DNA from: Candidatus Sulfopaludibacter sp. SbA3
Lineage (GTDB): Bacteria > Pseudomonadota > Alphaproteobacteria > Caulobacterales > Hyphomonadaceae
NCBI GenBank assembly: GCA_945913285.1
Contig: CAMEDD010000026.1
Location: forward strand, 1 to 36,806
Length of the DNA stretch: 36,806 bases
Direction of reading: 5' to 3'
Part shown: in pieces, positions 26,190 to 34,187 of the stretch
How the letters are laid out: every line of letters starts with the position of its first letter
Position numbering within the stretch: the stretch's first letter is position 1
Translations under genes and position numbers: made by a program
The notes under the pieces: model-generated
The model's input: the letters and a program-made list of their open reading frames with translations, nothing else
Told to the model about the DNA's origin: nothing
The model's database searches: none

Positions 26190-26228
26190 GGAAGCCCCCC
26201 ACTCGACCCCGCCCTTCGGGCCGGGCCG

Positions 26229-26255
26229 CCCTCTCCCGCCTTTGGCGGGAGAGGG
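26229..26255. terminator. bidirectional hairpin, perfect 12 bp stem with TTT loop
   Basis: CCCTCTCCCGCC (26229-26240) and GGCGGGAGAGGG (26244-26255) are exactly complementary around a three-base loop, between the convergent stops of the YbaK-type gene and asd. A second smaller hairpin, GCCC-TTCG-GGC, lies at about 26212-26222. The composite resembles dispersed intergenic GC-rich repeats of alphaproteobacteria and should terminate transcription from both sides, although no long T-run follows. Confidence 0.6.
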
Positions 26256-26263
26256 ATTAAAGG

Positions 26264-27304
26264 TCAGACCCGGGCCTTGGCCGATTCCGGTTTGACGATG
26301 CCGCGGTTGAGCAGTTCCTCGGCGATCTGGACAGCGTTGAGGGCGGCGCCCTTGCGCAGGTTGTCCGAGACGCACCAGAAGACGAGGCCGTTCTCGGTGC
26401 TGACATCCTTGCGGACGCGGCTGATGAAGGTGGCCCATTCGCCGACGCATTCCTTCGGCGTGACGTAAACGTCCTTGCCCGGCTCATCGAGCAGCATGAT
26501 GCCGGGACTTTCGCGCAGGAGGGCCTGGGCTTCCTTGGCGCTCATCGGGCCGTTGAGCTCGACATGCACGGCTTCGGAGTGGCCGACGAAGACCGGCACG
26601 CGGACGCAGGTGACGGAGAGGTTGATCGCGGGATCGATCATCTTCTTCGTCTCGTTCCACATCTTGGCTTCTTCGTCCGTGTACCCGTCTGGCAGAAAGC
26701 TGCCGATCTTCGGGATCACATTGAAGGCGATCTCTTTCTCGAACACGGTGGGGGCAAGCTCCGCATTGACGAAGATGCCTTTGGTCTGGTTCCAGAGCTC
26801 GTCCATCGCTTCCTTGCCCGCGCCCGAGACGGACTGGTAGGTCGAGACGACGACGCGCTTGATGCCAACGGCGTCATGCAGGGGCTTCAGCGCCACGACC
26901 AGCTGGGCGGTGGAGCAGTTGGGGTTCGCGATGATGCGTTTCTTGGCATAGCCCATCACGGCATCGGCGTTCACTTCCGGCACCACGAGCGGCACATCCG
27001 GGTCCATCCGCCAGGCGGAGGAGTTGTCGATGACGATCGCGCCAGCGGCGGCGATCTTCGGGCACCATTCCTTCGAGACCTTGCCGCCAGCAGACATCAG
27101 CACGATGTCAACGCGCGAGAAGTCAAACTGCTCGAGATCATGGCATTTCAAGGTACGGTCGCCGAACGCGACTTCCTTGCCGATCGAGCGGCGGGAGGCG
27201 ACGGCATAGACTTCGTCTGCCGGGAAGAGGCGCTCTTCGAGAATGTTGAAGAGCTCCCGCCCGACATTTCCCGTGGCGCCGACAACTGCGATGCGCGTAC
27301 CCAT
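26264..27304 (-). CDS. asd: aspartate-semialdehyde dehydrogenase
   Basis: Reduces aspartyl phosphate to aspartate semialdehyde in the Lys/Thr/Met/DAP branch. 346 aa; NADP-binding VVGATGNVGRELF at the N-terminus, IIANPNCSTAQLV with catalytic Cys130, VVVSTYQSVSGAGKEAMDEL, RVPVFVGHSEAVHVE and the late VSDNLRKGAALNAVQIAE. The ATG at 27304 begins directly at the Rossmann strand; in-frame sequence upstream is antisense-like. asd is often next to leuB in alphaproteobacteria; here they are on the same strand but separated by about 4.6 kb of other genes. Confidence 0.97.
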   Translation of the reverse strand: MGTRIAVVGATGNVGRELFNILEERLFPADEVYAVASRRSIGKEVAFGDRTLKCHDLEQFDFSRVDIVLMSAGGKVSKEWCPKIAAAGAIVIDNSSAWRMDPDVPLVVPEVNADAVMGYAKKRIIANPNCSTAQLVVALKPLHDAVGIKRVVVSTYQSVSGAGKEAMDELWNQTKGIFVNAELAPTVFEKEIAFNVIPKIGSFLPDGYTDEEAKMWNETKKMIDPAINLSVTCVRVPVFVGHSEAVHVELNGPMSAKEAQALLRESPGIMLLDEPGKDVYVTPKECVGEWATFISRVRKDVSTENGLVFWCVSDNLRKGAALNAVQIAEELLNRGIVKPESAKARV

Positions 27305-27427
27305 GCTTGTCTCCGTCTTCAGAACTGGAGGCGGCTTATGGCTCAACTGTGGCAAAATCAAAAGCGGCTTGTGCAATTCGCTTGCCGCTGGCAGGAGACG
27401 GGGCGCCAGAAGAAGGGCCCGATTGCC

Positions 27428-27799
27428 ATGCTGGACGAGATCATCCGCCGCTATATTGCCAGCTATAATGACCGGGATATCGACGCAATGCTGGCCTGCG
27501 TGACCGACGATGTCGTTTTCGAGAACATCTCGAATGCCGGCCAGTCCATGCGCCTCGATGGCAAACCGATGATGCGGCAGGTGGCGGAAGTGTCCGGCAA
27601 CGCATTTTCCTACCGGCGCCAGCGGCTGATCAACCTCCTGACCGCGGGCGGCAAGGCGGCAGCCGAGATCGAATTCGAGGGCCGCGCGGCGGTGGACCTG
27701 CCGAATGGCATCAAGGCGGGCGAGACTGTCAAAGTGCGCGGGGCGAGCTTTTTCGAATTCCGAGGCCCCCTGCTCTGCCGGATCGCGGACTATAGCTGA
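27428..27799 (+). CDS. SnoaL/NTF2-like protein
   Basis: A 123 aa protein with the SnoaL-like fold: IIRRYIASYNDRDIDAMLACVTDDVVFENISNAG at the N-terminus, a variable middle and AGETVKVRGASFFEFRGPLLCRIADYS at the end, typical of nuclear transport factor 2-like proteins that include polyketide cyclases, isomerases and many orphans. No catalytic assignment is possible. It is divergent from asd by 123 bases; an ATG nearer asd is not supported by coding character. Confidence 0.8.
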   Translation: MLDEIIRRYIASYNDRDIDAMLACVTDDVVFENISNAGQSMRLDGKPMMRQVAEVSGNAFSYRRQRLINLLTAGGKAAAEIEFEGRAAVDLPNGIKAGETVKVRGASFFEFRGPLLCRIADYS

Positions 27800-27810
27800 C
27801 GGCGCGGACG

Positions 27811-27957
27811 ATGACCTTCGATGAGATCCGCGCCTCGGGGATGACGATGGTGAAGGTGGAGACCGGCGGCGACCCAGGGCATGACGCTTCGCGGGCGACC
27901 TGTGAGGCGGCACGTTGCGAACGTTGGCCCGCTGCGCGGTGTTTCAAGACGCTCTGA
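27811..27957 (+). pseudogene. remnant of a GNAT acetyltransferase C-terminus
   Basis: The 48-codon frame reads MTFDEIRASGMTMVKVETG then GDPGHDASRATCEAARCERW and PAARCFKTL. This matches the typical ending of one GNAT subgroup (a VKVETGGDPGHAPAR - ATYEAAGF - WPVARYFK pattern) with several replacements of conserved Tyr/Gly/Phe by Cys or Arg, as expected for decay. The N-terminal acetyl-CoA-binding two-thirds is absent: upstream is the stop of the SnoaL-like gene. It is either a decayed fragment or the residue of a deletion that joined the two genes. Confidence 0.55.
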
Positions 27958-27982
27958 CAGCGCCCTCCCCGGCGAGGCGCGC

Positions 27983-30493
27983 CTATTCCTTCGGCTTGAA
28001 GACGCCCGAATAGGTGATGCCGGCGAAGCTGACGAGGAATGTGCCGAGCAGGGCATAGATCGCCTTCGCCCAGGTCCAGAGAGCGCCTTCATTCAGCAGC
28101 AGGATGCCCGGGGCCGCCGGAAGCATGGGAAGGGCGCGCGTCAGTCCGGCGAGCGCAATGCCGGGAAAAAGACCGGGCTGGCCGACATCTGCGGGATCAC
28201 ACAGGGTCTCCTGGCGAAGGTCGATGATCGGAATGGCGGTATCGAGGGCGTAAAGCGCGGGTATGAGCGTGTTGCAGGCCTGCGGATCGCGCGGGTTTTC
28301 GAGGTTCACGAGGACATGCCGCGCCTGCATGGTCTGCGCGCCAAGCGTGCCGGCGATCCAGAACAGGATGAGGGTAATCGTTGCGCGCAGGGCCGAGAGG
28401 CCGAAGCCGAAGGGTACTTCTGCGAACAGCCAGACGAACGGCCGGATCCAGAGGGGCCGCGCGCGGTTCGCCTCGCGGTAGCCTTCGCGCTGGATGCGGC
28501 GCGCATCTCCATGGCGGCCCGACCGGGCAAACGCCACGGCGCACTCCTGCCAGGGGTGGGGCGAGACGATGCGCTGGCCCTTGGCGGTGCGGTCGGTGCT
28601 GCGCTGCAGCCAGCGCATCCGGGCCTGCCAGGCGACGCCGTCCGACGGGTCCACTTCGATCTGGCGCAGGCTGATACTGTCGAGCCGGATGCGGCGGGCG
28701 CCGCTCCAGGCCGAACCGGCGAAACTGCCGAGCGTGTCGATCCGGGCATTCGCCAGGTCGACGATGCCGTCGAGCGTGTTATCATGCGCGTACAATCCGC
28801 CGTCCACGGAGCATGCGCAGGCGTTGAGTGCGACACCGTCCGGCCGGGTGAAGCGGGCGCCCTGGCAGACGAAGTCTCCCGAGACCCGGGCCTTCCAGAA
28901 GGTGGTCGTGCCATCCGCTTCGAACTTGTGGTCGTTCATCGCGACCAGCCGGACATGGCCGCCGACGTTGCAGGCGCTGGCATCCAGCGCGTCGCCGTCC
29001 GGATGGCTCAAGGCGGCGCCGAAGAAGCTGAGCGACTTGCCGATGCTTGCATTGGACAGCCTGACTTCACCGGCAGATTCGAACCGGAATTCCTCATAGA
29101 CATCAAAGATCGCGAGGCCGCCGATCTCGATCCCGGCGGCGGCGAGCGCAAGCCCGCCGGGATTGCTCAAGCGCGCGCCGTGACAGGCAAAGTCTCCGGC
29201 GACCCGGGCGTCCCAGAACAAGGACGCGCCCTCGGTTTCGAACCGGTGCCCGTCGATCGGCATGAGCTGGACATGGCCGCCGACGCTGCAGGCATTGGCG
29301 TCAAGCGCGTCGGCGCCGGGATTACGCAGGCAGGCGCCGAAAAAGCTGAGCGCCTTGCCGATGCTGGCATTCGCGAGCCGCACCTCGCCGTCGGCTTCAA
29401 AGCGCGCACCATCCGACACATCGAAGCTTGCCCGCCCGCCGACCTGGAGATTGCCGGCGGAGAGCGCGATGCGGCCGGGCGCCGACAGGCGGGCGCCGTT
29501 ACATATAAAGTCGCCAGAGACTTTCGTGTCCCAGAAGACCGCCTGGCCCTCCGCCTCGAACCGGTGGCCGTTGGCGATGGTCAGGCGGAGGTGTCCGCCG
29601 ATGGTGCTGGCGCTCACATCGAGGGCGTCTGCGTCCACATGCGAGAGGCTCGCGCCAAAGAAGCTGAGGGTCTTGCCGATACTGGCGTTTGAAACGCGCA
29701 CTTCGCCTGTTGCGGTGAAGCGGCGATCGTCGAGCAGGTCGAAGGTTGCCTCGCCGCCGATGTTGACGCCCGCCGCATCAAGCGCGAGGCCGTCGCGGCC
29801 CGTGATTACGGCGCCGTCGAATGCCAGATCGCCGCCGATGAAGGCGCTCGACATGCGCACGTCGCCCTCGGCGACGAAGCCCATCTCGAACAGGGCGCTG
29901 CCTTCGATCCGGGCGAGCCAGAGGTTCAGGGCCGGGGGCACCATGGTGAGGCCGCGCGGCACTTCGGCGGGGCATTTCAGCACGGCCCCGCGCGCCCAGA
30001 GATCGCCGCCGATGCGGGCTGCCCTCAGGCGGATATAGGCCACGGCGTCATCTGTGGCGGGCAAAGGGACCGCGCCTCGGAAGTCGAAGTCTCCGCCGAC
30101 CTTGACGCCTTCACCCCAGAGTTCGCGGAACCGGCTCTGGCGGATCGAGAAGCGGGAAAGCTCCGCGTTGGTGATGTCGATACGGCCAGTGAAATCGCAT
30201 TGCTCAAGGGCGAGCACGCCGAAGCCGCCGCCGCCCGGCGCGGTGCAGTCTGCGAGGTCGAGATCGCCCTCAACCCGCACGCCGCGGATCCGCAGGCCCG
30301 AGGGCAGCCCGGCGACGCGGCTGTCGAGACCGAGCAGCATGTCCCGGAGGAACCGGGCATGCACGACCGGCTTCGTTTCGGGATCATAACCGGGCGCCTG
30401 TGTGAGATCGGCCCAGACACCGGCGCGCAGGGCCGCGATCAGCGCCTTCTCATCGGCCAGTGGCCCGGCTCCACCCCCGCTTTGCATCTCCAA
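27983..30493 (-). CDS. beta-solenoid-like membrane protein with three 106-residue repeats
   Basis: An 836 aa protein. After a helical N-terminus (1-60, with FLRDMLLG) residues 65-590 consist of short beta-like rungs with recurring GGD/GGH and G-x-L pairs (for example RIRGVRVEGDLDLADC, ARIGGDLWARGAVL), as in right-handed solenoids. Three nearly identical units start GEVRVSNASIGK at 263, GEVRLANASIGK at 369 and GEVRLSNASIGK at 475, exactly 106 residues apart. Residues 640-675 (ECAVAFARSGRHGDARRIQREG) are helical, then membrane helices at about 696-718, 776-800 and 808-830. The organisation matches proteins often labelled membrane-associated oxidoreductase, although no oxidoreductase motif is seen. 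It appears to be a single-gene unit; function unknown. Confidence 0.82.
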   Translation of the reverse strand: MEMQSGGGAGPLADEKALIAALRAGVWADLTQAPGYDPETKPVVHARFLRDMLLGLDSRVAGLPSGLRIRGVRVEGDLDLADCTAPGGGGFGVLALEQCDFTGRIDITNAELSRFSIRQSRFRELWGEGVKVGGDFDFRGAVPLPATDDAVAYIRLRAARIGGDLWARGAVLKCPAEVPRGLTMVPPALNLWLARIEGSALFEMGFVAEGDVRMSSAFIGGDLAFDGAVITGRDGLALDAAGVNIGGEATFDLLDDRRFTATGEVRVSNASIGKTLSFFGASLSHVDADALDVSASTIGGHLRLTIANGHRFEAEGQAVFWDTKVSGDFICNGARLSAPGRIALSAGNLQVGGRASFDVSDGARFEADGEVRLANASIGKALSFFGACLRNPGADALDANACSVGGHVQLMPIDGHRFETEGASLFWDARVAGDFACHGARLSNPGGLALAAAGIEIGGLAIFDVYEEFRFESAGEVRLSNASIGKSLSFFGAALSHPDGDALDASACNVGGHVRLVAMNDHKFEADGTTTFWKARVSGDFVCQGARFTRPDGVALNACACSVDGGLYAHDNTLDGIVDLANARIDTLGSFAGSAWSGARRIRLDSISLRQIEVDPSDGVAWQARMRWLQRSTDRTAKGQRIVSPHPWQECAVAFARSGRHGDARRIQREGYREANRARPLWIRPFVWLFAEVPFGFGLSALRATITLILFWIAGTLGAQTMQARHVLVNLENPRDPQACNTLIPALYALDTAIPIIDLRQETLCDPADVGQPGLFPGIALAGLTRALPMLPAAPGILLLNEGALWTWAKAIYALLGTFLVSFAGITYSGVFKPKE
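28795..29707 (-). repeat. 318 bp coding tandem repeats (about 2.9 copies)
   Basis: Corresponds to residues 263-566 of the solenoid protein: copies at 29707-29390, 29389-29072 and 29071-28795. Conserved within each copy are NASIGK-LSFFGA, DALD, GGH-RL, FWD/FWK, SGDF/AGDF and GARL/GARF. The exact 318-base period and high amino-acid identity point to relatively recent duplication or ongoing homogenisation. Confidence 0.75.
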
Positions 30494-30592
30494 GACCCCC
30501 GACTGAGCTTATGCACAGGATGGATAGGCGAGACGCCGGCTGAGGCAATAGCCGTTTGCCAGAACGCACGCAGTTGCCTGGGCCCGGGGCGT

Positions 30593-31783
30593 TCAGGCCG
30601 ACTGCTGGAGTTTCGGGCGGCGGAGGTCTGCGGCGAGGCCCTCGCCCATCAGGTCGATGAAGTTTTCGGAGTAGAAGTTCGTGATCTGCGTGGGGGTGCA
30701 GCCTGTGAGTGTTTCATCGAAGCGTTTGAGCGGATTGCGGCCGCCTTCGACGTGGGGATAGTCTGACGAGAAGAGGCAGATCTCGTCGCCCGAGTTGCGA
30801 ATAATCCAGCCGGCGTCTTCGTGGGGATAGGGCGCGGCGCGAAAGGAGCGGCGGACGATTTCGGAGGGTTTCGCAGAGAGCTTCTGCAGGCGCTCTTCGT
30901 TGCGAACGAAGGCATGGGCGGCGGAATCCATGGACCGCATCCAACCGGGCACCCAGGCCGCGCCAAGTTCGATGGCGCCCCATTTCAGGCGCGGGAACCG
31001 GTCGAACACGCCGTCGAAGATCAGGGTGGCGAGGGTCTGCATCGCCGATTGCGGGATAGGCATGTAGGAGACGGAGGTGAAGTTGTCGTCCCCGCCGTGG
31101 AAGTCCGGCACCGGCGGCAGGCCGTTCTGTTTGTACACGGTGTTCATTTTTTCCTCGCCGCCGACATGCAGGAGGATGGGAAGGCCCGCCTCTTCGGCGA
31201 GGCGCCAAACGGGGTCGAGGCCGATATGGCTGGGCGAATGCTTTTGTGGGCATACGGACGCCACCATAATGGCTTTCGCCCCAAGCTTGATGGCAAGGCG
31301 CGTCGCGGCCTCGGCGCGGGCGAAGTCTTCCAGCGGCACATAGGCGACGGCGAGGAGGCGGCGGTCGATGGAACAGAAGTCCGTCATCATGCGGTTGTGG
31401 GCATCGGCGGCGGCGTAGCAAAGTTCCATGTCTACTGACTGGTCGAGGCCGAAATTGCCGAGGCAGAAGGTAGTAAAGACAAGCTGGCTGGCGAAGCCGA
31501 GCCGGTCCATCGCGGCAGGGCGATCCTCTCGGCGGAATGATCCGAGCGCGGCGTAGTTCTTGTTGAGCAGCACCGCGTCTGCGGCGGCGGCGCGGTAGGC
31601 GGCGTCCTCATGCCGGGCCCGCTCCTCGTTCATCCAACCGGCGTGCGAGTGTTTCCATTTGTAGACGGGCAGGTCGTGGTAGCGCGCGAGGAGGTGTTTC
31701 TCAAAGTACGGGTCGAGAACGTCGGTCATCTCCATGAGATGGCTGTCGGCGTCGTGGATCAGGCGTCCAGCGGCGTATGACAT
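30593..31783 (-). CDS. amidohydrolase family 2 protein
   Basis: A 396 aa TIM-barrel metal-dependent hydrolase/decarboxylase (Amidohydro_2, ACMSD-like). Evidence: the N-terminal metal motif DADSHLME, a large barrel with LGAKAIMVAS, LPILLHVGGEEK (metal His), FDRFPRLKWGAIELGAAWVPGW (typical barrel strand) and the catalytic SSDYPHVEGG Asp near the C-terminus. Substrates in the family range from aromatic carboxylic acids to small lactones; none can be assigned. The ATG at 31783 is preceded by GGGAGGAAG (minus strand 31793-31785 region), a strong ribosome site. Confidence 0.9.
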   Translation of the reverse strand: MSYAAGRLIHDADSHLMEMTDVLDPYFEKHLLARYHDLPVYKWKHSHAGWMNEERARHEDAAYRAAAADAVLLNKNYAALGSFRREDRPAAMDRLGFASQLVFTTFCLGNFGLDQSVDMELCYAAADAHNRMMTDFCSIDRRLLAVAYVPLEDFARAEAATRLAIKLGAKAIMVASVCPQKHSPSHIGLDPVWRLAEEAGLPILLHVGGEEKMNTVYKQNGLPPVPDFHGGDDNFTSVSYMPIPQSAMQTLATLIFDGVFDRFPRLKWGAIELGAAWVPGWMRSMDSAAHAFVRNEERLQKLSAKPSEIVRRSFRAAPYPHEDAGWIIRNSGDEICLFSSDYPHVEGGRNPLKRFDETLTGCTPTQITNFYSENFIDLMGEGLAADLRRPKLQQSA

Positions 31784-31868
31784 GGTAACTTCCTCCCGGG
31801 CAGTCTTGTTTTCCGGGAGGATGTCACAACTAGGGGCGTTGTCAAAAGGGGCGTGCTTGTCGCCGTAA

Positions 31869-31930
31869 GGCGGGATGAAATCCCGCCAGCTTCGAGCCGC
31901 GGCGTTTGCATCGGCGGGATTTAATCGGCC
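31869..31930. repeat. palindromic repeat GGCGGGAT-GAA-ATCCCGCC and partner copy
   Basis: A perfect 8 bp stem hairpin at 31869-31887 is followed at 31913-31925 by a second GGCGGGATTTAATC copy. Together they look like a dispersed intergenic repeat element (REP-like). They lie between leuB and the amidohydrolase gene and could act as the leuB terminator. Confidence 0.5.
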
Positions 31931-32983
31931 CTACAATGCGGCGATGACCGCGTCGGCCATCTGCTTGGTGGTGAGCTCTGCGCCAAGGTCGCGGGTGCGG
32001 GCGCCGCGGTCGAGCGCCTTGCCGACGGCGGCGAGGAGCTGGTCGGCGGCCTTCTCCTTGCCGAGCGACCAGCGCAGGGACATCTCCAGCGAGAGGATTG
32101 CGGCGCAGGGGTTGGCGACGCCCTGCCCAGCAATATCGGGGGCAGAGCCGTGGACGGGTTCATAAAGGCCGGGAGCGCCGGGAGCGCCAAGGGAGGCAGA
32201 GGGCAGCATACCGATCGAACCGGTGAGCATCGCGGCTTCGTCCGAGAGCAGATCACCGAAGAGGTTGTCAGCGAGGATCACATCGAACTGCTTGGGCTGG
32301 CGGACGAGTTCCATCGCGCAGGCATCGGCATACATGTGGCTGAGCGCGACGCCGCCCCCGAATTCGGCATGCGCGAGCGTGACTTCCTGGCGCCAGAAGA
32401 GGCCGGATTCCATGACATTCGATTTCTCGACCGAGGTGACCTTGCCCGAACGCCCGCGCGCGATGTCGAAGGCGACCCGGGCGACGCGCTCGATCTCAGG
32501 ATGGGTGTAGATCGCGGTGTCGTAGCCGCGGCGCAGACCGTGGGCTTCGTCAATGCCGCGGGGCGTGCCGAAATAAACGCCGCCGGTCAGTTCACGGACG
32601 ATCATCAGGTCGAGGCCTTCGACACGGTCTCGCTTCAGGCTGGAGGCGTCGACGAGCGCGGGAAAGCAGAAAGCGGGGCGCAGGTTTGCAAATACGTCGA
32701 GGCCCTTGCGCAGAGCGAGGAGGCCCGCTTCCGGGCGCTTGTCCCGGGCGGCGCCCGCCCATTTCGGGCCGCCGACGGCGCCGAGCAGGACGGCGTGCGA
32801 TTTGCGGGCACGGGCGAGGGTCTCTTCCGTAAGCGGGACGCCATGCGCATCAAGGCTCGCGCCGCCGACGAGGCCGGTCTCGATGATGATATCGGACACG
32901 AGGAGTTCGGCGATCCGCCGCGCCTCGGCGATGACTTCCGGACCGATGCCGTCACCCGGCAGGAGGAGGAGTGTCTTTTTCAT
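31931..32983 (-). CDS. leuB: 3-isopropylmalate dehydrogenase
   Basis: Oxidative decarboxylation step of leucine synthesis, NAD-dependent, cytoplasmic dimer. 350 aa; [11 protein letters not shown] at the N-terminus, [49 protein letters not shown] (substrate/metal residues), [14 protein letters not shown] and [16 protein letters not shown]. The ATG at 32983 starts at the first strand. It is the last gene of a minus-strand run that begins at 35668; the gap to the preceding ABM gene is 66 bases. Confidence 0.97.
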   Translation of the reverse strand: MKKTLLLLPGDGIGPEVIAEARRIAELLVSDIIIETGLVGGASLDAHGVPLTEETLARARKSHAVLLGAVGGPKWAGAARDKRPEAGLLALRKGLDVFANLRPAFCFPALVDASSLKRDRVEGLDLMIVRELTGGVYFGTPRGIDEAHGLRRGYDTAIYTHPEIERVARVAFDIARGRSGKVTSVEKSNVMESGLFWRQEVTLAHAEFGGGVALSHMYADACAMELVRQPKQFDVILADNLFGDLLSDEAAMLTGSIGMLPSASLGAPGAPGLYEPVHGSAPDIAGQGVANPCAAILSLEMSLRWSLGKEKAADQLLAAVGKALDRGARTRDLGAELTTKQMADAVIAAL

Positions 32984-33049
32984 GGGGTGCGGTCTCCGCG
33001 AACAGGCCTGACGGGCTGACTAGCGGCGCAGCGGGCAGCGCGCAACGGA

Positions 33050-33346
33050 TCAGATGGGCTCGGGGTCGGCCTCGTAGAGGCGCAGCGAGCGGTCCGTCAG
33101 GCCGAGCTGCGGATAGAAGGCCCGCCAAGTGGTCATATGGGCCGTCTTGAAATGCGCCGCGAGCGCCTCGCGGCTCTCCCATTTCTCGATCACGCGCACG
33201 AGGCCGGGGTCGAGCACATCAATGCTGTAGGCGTACTCATGACAGCCGGGCTCGGCGCGGCTGGCGCGGATCATCTGCTCCATGACGGGACGCGCCTTCT
33301 CGACGTTCTCCGGCGGGACGCGGACGGTGCCTTCGATGACGATCAT
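33050..33346 (-). CDS. antibiotic biosynthesis monooxygenase (ABM) domain protein
   Basis: A 98 aa ferredoxin-like dimeric alpha/beta barrel protein: VIEGTVRVPPENVEKARPVMEQMIRASRAEPGCHEYAYSIDVLDPGLVRVIEKWESREALAAHF is the ABM/YgiN pattern. Such proteins include quinol monooxygenases and cofactor-free oxygenases. Its ATG overlaps the stop of a small lipoprotein gene (ATGA), so the two are coupled inside the leuD-leuB interval. Confidence 0.9.
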   Translation of the reverse strand: MIVIEGTVRVPPENVEKARPVMEQMIRASRAEPGCHEYAYSIDVLDPGLVRVIEKWESREALAAHFKTAHMTTWRAFYPQLGLTDRSLRLYEADPEPI

Positions 33347-33516
33347 GGCTGGGCCTCCTCGGCTTTGGTTTCGGGCCCCGTCTTTTCAGGCGCATGCGGC
33401 TTTTCCGGGATCCGGACGCCTGGTACTTCGGGCTTCACGCCGAAGGGATCGGTGTTGCAGGCGGCGAGGCCGGCGATGAGGGCGAGCGCCAGGAGCAGGC
33501 GGGCGGCGCGGGACAT
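33343..33516 (-). CDS. small lipoprotein, 57 aa
   Basis: The open frame has ATG at 33516 and stop TGA at 33343-33345, overlapping the ATG of the ABM gene. The protein begins MSRAARLLLALALIAGLAAC, a signal peptide with lipobox LAAC (Cys20), followed by a short Pro/Lys/Glu-rich mature part of 37 residues (PFGVKPEVPGVRIPEKPHA). This is the pattern of small alphaproteobacterial lipoproteins of unknown function. The translation coupling and clear lipobox make the call convincing despite the size. It lies 32 bases after leuD. Confidence 0.75.
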   Translation of the reverse strand: MSRAARLLLALALIAGLAACNTDPFGVKPEVPGVRIPEKPHAPEKTGPETKAEEAQP

Positions 33517-33548
33517 GGGTCGGTTCTCCGGTAATGGCCCGCGCTGGA

Positions 33549-34178
33549 TCAGCGGGCGGGTTCAAGCCAGGGCATGGCAAGGCGGCGGCCGGTCTCGAAG
33601 GCATCAATCTCCGGCGCGGCGTTGAGCGAGGCGCCGATCTCGTCGAGGCCCGCCATCAGGTTGGATTTACGGCCGGGGTCGATATCGAATTTGTGGGTCT
33701 CGCCGTCCGGGGTGGTGACGGTTTGAGTGGCGAGATCCACCGTGAAGATGTGGTTCGAGCCACCGGCAGCCTTGGCGAGCTTCTCGCAGACGTCCACGGG
33801 GAGGCGGACGGGCAAGATGGCGTTCTTGTAGCAGTTATTGTGGAAGATATCGGCGAAGCTCGGGGCGATGACGCAGGTGATGCCCTGGTCAAGCAGCGCC
33901 CAGGGGGCGTGTTCGCGCGAGGAGCCGCAGCCGAAATTCTCGCCCGCAATCAGGATCGAGGCTTTCGCATATTCGGGACGGTTCAGTACGAAGTCCGGAT
34001 TGGGCGAGCCGTCCGCGTTGGTTTTCAGTTCGTGAAACAGGCCGGTGGCGAGGCCGGTGCGCGTTGTCGTTTTCAGGAACTGTTTCGGGATGATCATGTC
34101 GGTGTCGACATTGGGCATCGGTCTTCCCTTCTCGAGGAGGGGCGCGGCAGTTCCGGTGAGGGCGGTGAACGGGGTCAT
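33549..34178 (-). CDS. leuD: 3-isopropylmalate dehydratase small subunit
   Basis: Small (swivelling) subunit of isopropylmalate isomerase, which needs LeuC, the [4Fe-4S] large subunit. 209 aa; [58 protein letters not shown] and [22 protein letters not shown] are diagnostic. The ATG at 34178 is nine bases after the stop of the VOC gene. leuC is not present in the window and is not upstream of leuD here. Confidence 0.96.
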   Translation of the reverse strand: MTPFTALTGTAAPLLEKGRPMPNVDTDMIIPKQFLKTTTRTGLATGLFHELKTNADGSPNPDFVLNRPEYAKASILIAGENFGCGSSREHAPWALLDQGITCVIAPSFADIFHNNCYKNAILPVRLPVDVCEKLAKAAGGSNHIFTVDLATQTVTTPDGETHKFDIDPGRKSNLMAGLDEIGASLNAAPEIDAFETGRRLAMPWLEPAR

Positions 34179-34187
34179 GGCACCAGT

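Noticed and set aside
27881..29692. 603-codon plus-strand open frame opposite the solenoid gene
   Set aside because: Its repetitive composition mirrors the repeats of the real minus-strand protein, and it has no membrane or domain signature of its own.
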